DNA of 14,457 bases, from positions 1 to 14,457 of the forward strand of contig JAOXYB010032220.1 in assembly GCA_028565635.1 (NCBI GenBank), read 5' to 3'. The notes below the pieces were generated by a model, which was given only the letters and a program-made list of their open reading frames with translations, searched no databases and was not told the DNA's origin. Shown here in pieces: positions 1 through 8,800 of the stretch (positions are counted from its first letter, which is position 1; each line of letters opens with the position of its first letter). The DNA comes from Phoronis ovalis (Eukaryota > Phoronida > Phoronidae). A program made the translations under genes and the position numbers.

Positions 1-306
1 TTATACATACAAAGATGGCTTTACAACTACAGAAACTACATCATATGATGGGCATCTGTCTGCACCCGCAGACCTCTCGTTAAAAATGCATGTATGTATC
101 ATCTCTCACTGCATCAATAAAGAAGTAACAAGATTAAGAATTTTTAGATCCCCTGCATTACTAAGTTAACATACAATATATGCTGTGTGTGCTGACAGAT
201 GTCAGAACCTTTTTTCTGGTTTCAACTGGTGTGAACCATAAAACTTTCAGTTAAAAACATTTTTTACATCTGTTTATGCAAACTTCTATTTTGTTTTGAA
301 TTACAG
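1..306 (+). other. Intron upstream of the last XPNPEP2-like exon (partial)
   Basis: This is AT-rich non-coding sequence ending in a pyrimidine-rich tract and a TTACAG acceptor at 301-306. I found no conserved peptide in any frame here. It is read as the 3' part of the intron before the terminal aminopeptidase exon, and the left boundary is outside the window. Confidence 0.7.
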
Positions 307-495
307 AGAACTTGGTTGAACACATACCATAAGAAGTGTCAAGATCAAATTGGACCAATGTTAACAGATGCAGCTGCCAAAGCATGGTTGGCCGAGAGAA
401 CAAAAGCAGTTTCAATAAACGCAAGTTCATCAGCTGAACCCAAGTTAAGCTTGATTTTCATTTTGGTATCAACTATTGCTGCAATTTTTAAGTAG
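307..495 (+). CDS. Xaa-Pro aminopeptidase (XPNPEP2-like, GPI-anchored form), terminal exon
   Basis: This exon encodes the last 62 residues and a TAG stop of an M24B metallopeptidase that removes N-terminal residues preceding proline. The acceptor is TTACAG at 301-306. The first half (TWLNTYHKKC, then QIGPML and AKAWLAERT) matches the conserved C-terminal helix region of aminopeptidase P proteins, where WLN-YH followed by a C/R-rich turn and a WL--T segment is typical. After that comes a polar stretch with an N-A-S sequon (residues 38-40 of the exon), small residues suited to a GPI omega site (NASSSA), and a hydrophobic tail of about 15 residues (LSLIFILVSTIAAIF) ending in a single Lys. This is the architecture of a GPI-attachment signal, as in XPNPEP2 and unlike cytosolic XPNPEP1. 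The metal-binding catalytic residues lie in earlier exons outside the window. The incoming phase is taken as 0 but cannot be proven without the upstream exon. Family assignment is fairly firm; the GPI anchor is inferred. Confidence 0.82.
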   Translation, partial: RTWLNTYHKKCQDQIGPMLTDAAAKAWLAERTKAVSINASSSAEPKLSLIFILVSTIAAIFK

Positions 496-587
496 ATGAA
501 GCCAGAAAGTGTTGTATGGCAGCTTGTTTATGTAATTTGAACATTTTTGAAATTCTGAGTGCAGTTTTTAATACTTTTCAAAGTATG

Positions 588-593
588 AATAAA
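588..593 (+). promoter_or_regulatory. Candidate poly(A) signal for the XPNPEP2-like gene
   Basis: A canonical AATAAA lies 92 bp after the TAG stop in an AT-rich 3' UTR and is followed by T-rich sequence. It is the first canonical hexamer after the stop on this strand. In AT-rich DNA such hexamers also occur by chance, so the assignment rests on position. Confidence 0.5.
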
Positions 594-1306
594 TTAAAAA
601 TGATACAATTTTTCACAACTATTGAGATGTTGTTTATTAAAATAACTTTAATTGGTCCTGGTACATTATTAGTATCAAACCAAGAGCTTTATTCTAAGCC
701 CCAGGCTGTTGTGCTGTACTGACCCTGATTATATGACTGTAGCTTTAATGAAACTGATTACTTTTTAATTTAGCTACAAAATCGTAATTCAGAAATTATG
801 CTTAAAGATGATTTTTTTGTATTTTATTTGGAGAATTGTGTGCAATATAATTAATATACATATGAATACATTTTTGATAAGTTTTTGAATTATTCTCAAG
901 TTGACAAAACATTCTTTTATTGACCATTGTATTATCAATAACAGGTAATTAAAATAATATAAATAACATTACACCAACTTAAGATGTAAATCAAGAAGAC
1001 AACTGCATATCTCAACTGTCATGTATAAACAAAATGTTCCAGCTAAAAATTATGAAATTATTTTACATTAAATATTTTTCTAAACCCTATTGAAGAAAGG
1101 GAAAACTCTGCAGACTTGCATGGTTGCATAATTAAACGGATAAGCAGCAAATTACTTTCTTTCACCTTTCATATACCAGAAGAGCATGGGAGCATTCTAC
1201 TCCAACATATCTAACAAAAAAAATGAATAGGTACTAGGTAAATGCATATCAGAGCTAACTCTTTATCTTCGACTACAGCAAATAACTTGCAACAATTGTT
1301 TTTATG

Positions 1307-1312
1307 TTTATT
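1307..1312 (-). promoter_or_regulatory. Candidate poly(A) signal for the amidohydrolase gene
   Basis: TTTATT on the plus strand reads AATAAA on the minus strand, 19 bases after the TAG stop. If used, the 3' UTR would be very short (cleavage around 1275-1295). Other TTTATT sites further left, such as 916-921, could serve instead. Confidence 0.4.
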
Positions 1313-1331
1313 CACAAAGACTATAATGAAA

Positions 1332-1966
1332 CTAGTGATTATTAGGTGTCATGGAATCCCTTACAATCAAATGCTGCCAAGCTTCTCTTTGAGCATGAAT
1401 AGATTCCATATTAGGAAAAGGATCTGGTTTCATCACATTGTGTCGAATGCCATTTCTCCATACACCTATTGGAATTATCCGTTTGGAAATGTGTCTGGTT
1501 TGGGATTGACAATCCTCAAGTTTAGCATCAACAGACTCTATTTTAAGCAATGTGATATCAGCACAATTTCCGATATCTAAAGACCCAATTATATGGCTTT
1601 GTCGTAGTGCATAGGCTGGTGTACTAGTCACTGATTTTACAATGTTTCCTAAAGGCATTCCAACATGCAACATTTTTGTCATAACAGTTGGCAAATCATA
1701 TGCTGGACCTTGATTATTACCGCTATGCAAATCAGTACTAATTATATCTGGCCAGATATTTTCTTCAGCACATTTTTCAGCAACTGTCCAACTAAAGGAT
1801 CCTTGACCATGTCCAATATCTAGTAAGACACCATATTTCTGTGCTTGAATGACATCTGGATATAACTTTCCCGTTTCTGGATTTATTATTGTACTTGGAA
1901 AGCCATGGAGCATATGAGTATAAATGTCACCAGGTCTTAAACTCCCAGGGCAAGAAAGCTTACCAT
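1332..1966 (-). CDS. Amidohydrolase exon 5 (terminal)
   Basis: This exon encodes D247 (split) to H457 and a TAG stop. It contains LRPGDIYTHMLHGFPSTI, DIGHGQGSFSW (H299), IISTDLHSG with D325, and the NCADITLL segment that closes the C-terminal beta domain. The acceptor is a run of T followed by AG (plus strand 1967-1968). Confidence 0.93.
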
Positions 1967-4900
1967 CTAAAAAAAGTAATAACATATTACCTCCATAAAA
2001 ATTCATATTTAGTATAAATTCAAATATAGAATTTGGTGTCAAAACGAAATATTTAAACTTACCAATGAGGTATTAACAAATGACCTTGAAAGCTTAGTGT
2101 GTGAACTTGTAATCTTACCATTCAGTAGCTATACTTGTTATTATTAGATTTGTATAAAAAGTGACATAATATCATAAAATTAAAAGCTGCATATATAAAC
2201 TACGGAAGTATTGAAAATTGTGTCTACTACAAAACTGTCACAAGATGGAGCTACTACATTACACAATTCGTAAAATGGGATTTTTTATTCCAGAATTGGT
2301 ATTCAAATTGCATTTTTTATAATATGCAGCTAAATATTAGTATTGCAAAAAAACAGGTGTTTTTTACCTGTAATTAGTAAACTATGAACAAACTGTTCCA
2401 GTATTATCATGGCAAGGGTAATTAGGTTGCACAGCAGGTGCAATCTGTATGGATTGTACGTTTTTTTCTGTTTTTTCCCAATTTTTAAACCTTGATATCT
2501 TGGAAACAGTTTGGGTGTCAAACTTGTGTTAAACAAATTAGGTCAATTTGAGGTCATTAAGTCAAGGGTAAAAAGTAGTCAAATTGTTAAACTTTGCTGG
2601 AAATTAAAAACATGAAGTTAACAGGTCATTTAGAAGTCATCTGATGTTGATACTATTCTTAGATAATCCTAAGGTCAAGGGTCTGACTATTTGTGGGTAT
2701 GCAATCTTGTCTTGCTAATAAAAGACACTAATTCTACTTTGGTATTGGGACTATACAATCTGCTTCAACTGCAGAAAAACAAATATCTAAAAATCTTCTA
2801 ACTGCTACTGAAGAAAATAAATCATAATCTTACACAATTTATTTTATTCTTTTTTACCTTTATTATCCACAGGAATGGTTGAGAATGAATGATGCACCAT
2901 AAGTGGGACATTGCACTTCTCAGAGACTTGTAAAGCCCTCCTAGAATTAAAAAGTCAAATTTCTTACTACATAAATTTTAGAAATTTTGTTTCAACTTTT
3001 GATGCCTACAAGTAGTAAATAACCTGAATTTTAGTATTAATTGGTGTAATAAAAATAGAAACTAAATATTGTAAGATAATTGACAATGATGCGCGTATGT
3101 GTCATTTAAAACAATTGTTTTAAAATATTAACTGCAAAAAGGTGCAAATTAACTTCATAAACTTATTATACCTGTATATCTCCTCTTCATACTCTCCATT
3201 ATTAGCGACATCAGCAGTTAGTCGCACTTTGACACCAACAATCATGTCACGATTACTTTCAATGCATTTTACTGCAAGGTCTGGATTAACAGCACTTAAA
3301 CTATCGCACTCTCCTACATTTCCTATGTAAATATCAAATATGTACAGTAATTCTTACTTTTGTGGTTTTAACCAAACCGCATCCAGTATTTCTGAAGACT
3401 TATTCACAATATAGTATACCTATAAGACAAGTATGTATATAGTTCCATCTCGCGATCATACTTGTCTCAGTGATAGTGCTGACACCTAGTGATATTGCTG
3501 TTTTGATATTTAAATATTGAGACACCCACAACATTAGAAGTTAACTGTTTAAATTATGAACTAAAACAATTGGTGCAGAGTAACTGGGTACCAATGGCAA
3601 AATTTCCAGTAAATATTCTTTTAAACTTTATTTTGCCAGAATACTCAATTACTTGAAGACTAATTGTATAGTATTTTAAAATGAGTTTTTGGTAAAAATA
3701 AAAGGCAGGAAACCACAATGCCCTGATGATACTTCTAACACTGTAATAGACTATTTGTATGTACTTGGTGGCGCCACCGGTCAACCCCCAAACATTCACA
3801 TAATTTGGTGTTTTGTGAATGGTCAATCACCCAGTTATTTGTGACCCCACAATTCATTCACACAATACAGAATCTTGGGAACTTTGTTTTTTTCTAGTGT
3901 GGCGTTACTTGCTAGTACCAAAGTGCATGCAATGAGTCTCTTATCAACATGTCATATGATGTTACTATGGTAAAATAAAAGTTTATTAACCAGAAAATAT
4001 AGTCTAATATCTGACATTCAAAATATGCATAAAAAAATTATCACACTGTATTGTTAAACCAGGTATTTAATATCCAAATTTTCTGACAAATTACCAATTC
4101 ATTTGCTTACCAAATCCTGAGCATCCAGCGGCAGCCAAACCATGAGCAGCTATGTGGAGAAAACATAATACACGTGTTTTGGATTGTTCAGCAATAAAAT
4201 GTCTTAGCCCTGGGAAGGTACTAGCACCTAAACATATAACAAAATATAATCATGCACTTTCAAAAGAAATCATTGCTGAATGTGACTTTCGACAACATTC
4301 TTAATTCTGACATTTGACGTAGTAATCGATGTTTCATTCCAAATGACAGAAATATCCAAATAATGTTTAGTATAATGCATGTGGAAATTGCATGAAAACA
4401 AATGAACTTCTGGGGCCTGTTGTCCGAAATTTGATTCATTACTTGGGGAAACAAATGCATACCAGAAAAAATCGTAATTTTACGATTCGTGTCAATATCA
4501 GAGAGTTACAGACCTAATTGTAAGTATTTATGAAATCGCAATTTAACAAATGCTTCCAACAACAGGCCCCTGATTGAAACAAATTAGTTAACAGTTTCTA
4601 TTTGACAATGCTGAGCATTATCCAACCATGTACTATATGCTTGTATAAGAGTGAATAAACGCACAAAAACAACCATCACCACTGTTGGTTTTTATTGGAT
4701 GATCATTTATTGGCCGTATTAAGAGTCCTGAGAGAAGAGTATACCTGAATTTGATCACTATACGTTAGTATAAGTAAATTCACTGTTGAAATAATAGTTG
4801 TGATATTATAAATAAAAATTTGGTAAGATTTATTGAAATTACTATTTCTTATTCAACATGTTATATTTATCAATGAACATCTGAAAATAAAAAAGTTTAT

Positions 4901-5437
4901 TCAATTCCCTTGGCCTTACTCTAGTAATTATTATTCTTTTTTGCAGACGATTAGGCACATGAAACGGGCTAATACTGTGATAATAATGTGAGCTAAGAGC
5001 AAACCGTCTTTGATCACTTTTATTTAATGTTCCCAATTGATGTACTTACCAGCACTACCCGCATCCACAATAGTTGTCACACCTCTGTTTAAGCAGCTCT
5101 CATCGGGGTTGATGCCTAAAGGTGTAGCATGCTGATAGCAATGGACATGACAATCAATTAAACCAGGTGTTACGATACAATCAGTAGCATTTACAATTTC
5201 TTTAGAAGGGTAATTTAAATGATGACCCACAGCGAAAATTTTACCCTCTTTTATCGCTATGCTACATATTTCGTCGCGATTATTTGCGGGATCTATTACT
5301 CTGCCGCAAGAAATAAGGAGGTCAACTTGCTGACCTTCATCAAGGTTGTAGTGTTGTGCAAAATGACATGAATTATTTGTAGGATCTATTACTTTTTCCT
5401 CAGAAATAATAGTATCCGTTTCTTCTTTAGACATCAT
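1332..5437 (-). CDS. COG3964-type amidohydrolase/deacetylase, complete five-exon gene
   Basis: Joining 5437-5050, 4227-4111, 3322-3172, 2940-2858 and 1966-1332 gives a 457-codon frame with GT..AG introns in phases 1, 1, 2, 1. The protein is a metal-dependent amidohydrolase-superfamily TIM barrel of the branch often mislabelled dihydroorotase or D-aminoacylase (EF0837/Atu3266-like). Visible landmarks are the small N-terminal beta domain (RVIDPANN, 46-53), the first metal motif IDCHVH (H97, H99), the GVKVRL segment whose K200 is the expected carboxylated metal-bridging lysine, MVHHS (H235/H236), DIGHGQGSFSW (H299) and STDLHSG with the expected catalytic D325. All key superfamily residues are therefore present and the enzyme should be active. 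Some bacterial relatives hydrolyse N-acetyl or O-acetyl compounds such as acetyl-(R)-mandelate; the substrate in animals is not deducible here. There is no signal peptide or membrane segment, so it is probably cytosolic. The start has an in-frame TAG upstream at 5491-5489; M2 is an alternative start. The gene is divergent from SPEN and convergent with the aminopeptidase. Confidence 0.9.
1967..2857 (-). other. Amidohydrolase intron 4 (891 bp)
   Basis: The intron holds two short E-box-containing hairpins (ACAGGT-ACCTGT near 2354-2373 and TTGCAC-GTGCAA near 2427-2443) and four AGGTCA half-sites between 2540 and 2677. An open frame entering from exon 5 up to 2042 is intronic read-through, because the TTTTTTTAG acceptor and the phase both place the exon start at 1966. 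Confidence 0.85.
2858..2940 (-). CDS. Amidohydrolase exon 4
   Basis: This exon is 83 bp and encodes R219 (split) to K246 plus one base of D247: RALQVSEKCNVPLMVHHSF then STIP. The VHH pair supplies metal-ligand histidine H235 (or H236). The donor is G|GTAAAA (2857 downward). Confidence 0.92.
2941..3171 (-). other. Amidohydrolase intron 3 (231 bp)
   Basis: A short AT-rich intron with a GTATAA donor and an ATTCTAG acceptor. It contains nothing else recognisable. Confidence 0.85.
3172..3322 (-). CDS. Amidohydrolase exon 3
   Basis: This exon encodes G169 (split) to Y218 plus two bases of R219. It contains NVGECDSLSAVNPDLAVKCI and then SNRDMIVGVKVRLTADVANN. K200 in GVKVRL is the metal-bridging lysine position of the superfamily. 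The acceptor is TTTACATAG and the donor CAG|GTATAA, a slightly non-consensus 5' splice site. Confidence 0.92.
3425..3467. repeat. Perfect 11-bp inverted repeat (hairpin)
   Basis: AGACAAGTATG at 3425-3435 pairs with CATACTTGTCT at 3457-3467 across a 21-base loop. The stem is too short for a typical pre-miRNA. It could be a fragment of a small inverted-repeat element. Confidence 0.7.
3469..3500. repeat. 13-bp direct repeat, period 19
   Basis: AGTGATAGTGCTG (3469-3481) and AGTGATATTGCTG (3488-3500) differ at one base and are separated by ACACCT. They directly follow the hairpin at 3425-3467. Confidence 0.6.
4111..4227 (-). CDS. Amidohydrolase exon 2
   Basis: This exon encodes G130 (split) to F168 plus the first base of G169. 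It contains ASTFPGLRHFI and the SKTRVLCFLHIAAHGL strand and helix typical of the family. The acceptor is TTTAG (plus strand 4228 upward) and the donor G|GTAAGC (4110-4105). Confidence 0.92.
4228..5049 (-). other. Amidohydrolase intron 1 (822 bp)
   Basis: The donor is GTAAGT and the acceptor TATGTTTAG. The intron contains a decayed MITE at about 4410-4572. No further coding potential is supported. Confidence 0.88.
4410..4572. mobile_element. hAT-like MITE with ~12-20 bp terminal inverted repeats
   Basis: GGGGCCTGTTGT at 4412-4423 is matched by its exact reverse complement ACAACAGGCCCC at 4559-4570. Similarity extends on both sides (TC-GGGGCCTGTTGT--GAA). The right end reads CAGGGGCC on its own strand, a hAT-style terminus; the left has CTGGGGCC. 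Flanks ATGAACTT and ATTGAAAC could be a decayed 8-bp target duplication. The interior has no ORF, as expected for a non-autonomous element, and holds a perfect internal foldback AATCGTAA-TT-TTACGATT at 4470-4487. The superfamily call is an inference. Confidence 0.65.
5050..5437 (-). CDS. Amidohydrolase exon 1
   Basis: This exon encodes residues 1-129 and the first base of G130, ending at the donor G|GTAAGT (5049-5044). It carries an N-terminal extension, the strand-rich beta domain (VDLLISCGRVIDPANN), the VTPGLIDCHVH metal motif and the GVTTIVDAGSAG turn. The extension contains a near-copy of the VIDP motif (see findings). Confidence 0.92.
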
Positions 5438-5725
5438 GCTAGTTTTGTGTAAACTGACACGTGTAATTTGGAGTGATAAAGCTTCCGACTAATATCTTTA
5501 AGACCGGGTCTTTAAGTTTATCACACCAATCTTGGGAAACTTGCAGGTGTTTACAACATAGTAGGTCAAATCTGGCGAAATAGGTCATATGCGCGAGCAC
5601 CTCGTGATGTCATCACTAGAAACTGAATGCAGCAAAATGATTCGGAATCTGTAAGAATTGCCTTTGAAAATTGGCAAAATATGCCAGTTCTATGGATTTT
5701 ATGGGAATAATTTTTATTTAAAATC
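5438..5725. promoter_or_regulatory. Putative bidirectional promoter between the amidohydrolase and SPEN
   Basis: Only 288 bp separate two divergent start codons, each preceded by an in-frame stop (TAG at 5491-5489 on the minus strand, TAA at 5708-5710 on the plus). Both 5' UTRs and core promoters should lie here unless upstream non-coding exons exist. It holds two TAGGTCA sites (5562-5568, 5581-5587), the GTGATG-T-CATCAC palindrome near 5605-5617 (CRE/ATF-like), a direct repeat TCTTTAAG (5495-5502 and 5509-5516), and GCGCGAGC at about 5591. No clear TATA box is seen. Confidence 0.7.
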
Positions 5726-5808
5726 ATGGTTAGAGAAACTAGATATCTCTGGGTATCGAATTTACCAGAGAATGTAACATCAGACCAGATCAAGGAGCAT
5801 TTTAAACG
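5726..5808 (+). CDS. spen: spen exon 1 (first coding exon)
   Basis: This exon encodes 27 residues plus two bases of R28 and ends at CG|GTGAGT. It carries the RRM1 first strand and helix 1, so the domain is split between exons right after helix 1. Confidence 0.92.
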
Positions 5809-8800
5809 GTGAGTTGGCCAGCTAACCTGGAATTTTTTAAACGGATAATGGCTGGTTATCTTCATGAATTCGAAGCGATTTTTTGTAGCACGACTATCGC
5901 GGATACATTATTTATTAAAATGGCAGACAGCTTTAGGTTAGCAGCGTTTACAGGGAAAGATCTTGTATATAAAATTGCAGGAATTGGGAGCGGTAGTTGT
6001 TCATATTGCCTTGAATGAAGATGGGAAATTTGTGTAAATGGTAATGGAGTTAACGGAATAAAGTCACGAAGGTCAACCAAACAATGGTTCTTTGTGCTGA
6101 AAATACAGCTGCTTCATAATGTGAGCGGGCTCGTCTGGTGTTAATTTTGGGGAAGATTTTGAAGAGAGTATTTGTTAAATAAAAATTGACAAAAAATTAA
6201 TATATCTGTGTAAATTAGGTTGATTATAAATATAATGTTCCCATTTTAGTATCCCTTGTTCATCATCCTTGTAAACTATCTGTTTTGTAGTTATTTCATC
6301 TAGAGCATAACTATAGCAGTACTCAGTATCTTAACCATCGGTACTTCCTCCATAAGAACAACACGAAAATTATTATTTTATTTTTATACTATTAATCTTT
6401 TCTTCTTGGAAATGCTTCAAAGATTTATGATCATTTATGCTTTTGGATTTTTATTAAATCGCGTGTGCAAATCTGAAATTGATTAAACATATACAAAACA
6501 CATTTTTACAAAAACAATTGTGGTCAAAATTAAATTTGAAAAATGGTAGTCATTGATTTTATCTACTGTTAAGGTATGTCAATTTTGTGTTTTTTTGAAG
6601 AGGAATGTGTTTATTTCTCACAAGTCAACCAAAACTGTGCATAACTGTATGTATGTGGAGGATTGGTTTCTGTTTATAACTTATTAGTTAAAAAAATTAT
6701 AAATGTTATTGTATTTTGTAGGGAGTGTTATTGAATGTTGTTCCTTCCAGTAATCAAATGTTTTTACCAGTGACCTATAAGTACAAAAAAATTCCTTAAA
6801 TCAGGAAATAAAGTAAGGCAAATATATTGGCCAAAATACACAAGTTATGAAGCAGTTTCTCCAAACCTGGTCTGGGTAACTGGGGATAGTTTTAATGTAA
6901 TATTCACAGACCAGCATTACTTACTGCACTACAGGCAGCATATTTAATAGGTCTATATTATACAGATACAATTGTATGACATAAAACCTGATGCATTTGT
7001 GGCAATTGTAATTGGGAGCTAATGGAAAAAGTACTATATTATCTGGCATATCACACATTGTTAAATAAATTGCATTATTTATGGTCACATGATGTTGTTA
7101 ATCAATATTAATATGGCTTCTTCCTTGTTATGTCTTCTGATCTGAGTTAAAGACGATCAATAATCCAGCAGAATAATAATACAGATTTAATTGAATGCCA
7201 TGTTTCATGTTAATCATAATACATAAAAATGTTTTATACTTACAAAATGCCAGTAAGAAAAGTGACATTTTCTTGATGTCTAAAAAATATCGTCAAGAGA
7301 AAAAACAGAAGGTACTCTTAAATGACCTTTTGGCATTTATAATATATACTGATTGCTATTGTTCAGAATTGTAACATCAATGATTTTCCATTGTTGTATT
7401 ATTTTTTTGGAGGTTTCAATTTTAATGGAAGTGTCATGTTATGCATGTGCAAAACTTATAATCTGAATACAATTGAAATTAACTTTATTGTACTTGCTAT
7501 ATATCTGGACAGAGTTGACAGTAATTGTTTTAGACAGTGTAGTAATTAGTCTGTGGGTGTATAAAATGAAATAATTTATATTTCCTGATGTTCTGAGATA
7601 AGTTTTTGTGTAGAAAATCAATTTTCAGGATTTAGGAAATTTAGTTCTATATTTATTGTATACATGGAAAATTTGCTTAAGAATGGCTTTTTGACTCCTA
7701 CATGGTTTGAATTTATCATTACCGAGGCTTAAACTGCACTTTGTTCTAAAGAAATTGGACGTAGTCTTACTTGTACATTGTATGGAATTGATCTGGCATA
7801 ATTTCCTGGTTAATCTTTTATATAATGCAAAAATGTCAAATTTATGATTTATAAATATTTGATGTTTGTTAACATGTCAGTTAAAAGAAATGAAAACAGG
7901 TTTTCAAATTTGCATTAAAAAAAAAGTTTTTGTGATAAAAAAATTAAAGGAAACACCATACATTAGCAACCAACCTTAAACAATACTTCCTGTTAGATTT
8001 GCTGTATAGAAGCTATGAATAGGTTATTTGAACCTTGAATGTGCTCTGATGATGTGGCACTTCTGTATTCTATGCACCACACAACATGGCTATTGTGTAC
8101 ATTTCATACATGGCCTTTAGCCATTGTGTACATTTCAAATATAGCCTTAAAGCCATTTTGATAAAAACATGTTTGTTAAACCAGGATTGTTTGCTCAAGT
8201 GTCTTTGTCTAACTGCTTTAGCGATAGAAGTTTAAACAAGCTTTTTAATATCATTGTGTATTGAATTTTGTACTGTAATGTAAAGCAACTTTTAGCTTGT
8301 GTAGTTTCAGCAGCCATGGTAGTGAACTTTTGTCGTAACCAGTAAAAGTGCACATGAATGTTTAGATTGTAATTTTTAATAAGCTATTACATGTATTAGT
8401 AATTTAATGTACTTTTTATGCAAAATTTAAAAATGATGTCATATTGATACATTTTGTAAGCTACCATGACTTGTTACCAGTCATTAATTTTGATCTATTG
8501 GGTTTTGAGCCATGTAAGAAATTATATTGCAAGTATAATAGCTAACCAGAAAATGGATGCATATTTTTTAAATGCAATGAAACCTGTCTACAGGATATGT
8601 TTGTACTGTTTAGTTAGCTGTGGATTAGTTAATTATCAATCTTTTCTGTAAAACCTTCAGAGATACTGGTTTGACATCAGTATTTCCTTTTATTATCCTG
8701 AGGTGATAATAAAACTATGAGTCATCTTCACATGATGTTTTGTATGGGTGGTTTAATTTTACCTAGTTGGATTGAAGCCAAGCATGCATGATAAATTTCC

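Larger units (their letters stand above)
496..1331. other. Convergent intergenic region / two 3' UTRs
   Basis: This is 836 bp between two tail-to-tail stop codons. It should hold the 3' UTRs of both genes. I see no conserved peptide, RNA gene or long repeat. The open frame at 516-722 continues past the stop of the aminopeptidase exon, is rich in F/I/K from AT-rich codons, and looks like chance. Confidence 0.6.
3323..4110 (-). other. Amidohydrolase intron 2 (788 bp)
   Basis: The intron carries an 11-bp inverted repeat (3425-3467), a 13-bp direct repeat next to it (3469-3500) and a perfect 12-bp palindrome (3767-3778). The 90-residue open frame at 3554-3826 shows no family resemblance and is taken as chance. 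Confidence 0.85.

Noticed and set aside
1242-1580. 112-residue plus-strand open frame
   Set aside because: It lies antisense over amidohydrolase exon 5, whose minus-strand frame has clear family motifs; the plus frame has none.
1967-2042. N-terminal extension of the terminal amidohydrolase exon (frame opens at 2042)
   Set aside because: The extra residues precede a T-rich AG acceptor, and the exon 4 donor phase requires entry at 1966. The family alignment also begins there.
5809-6018. Open frames on both strands just after spen exon 1
   Set aside because: They lie inside intron 1 beyond a consensus GTGAGT donor, and RRM1 continues precisely at 9235.
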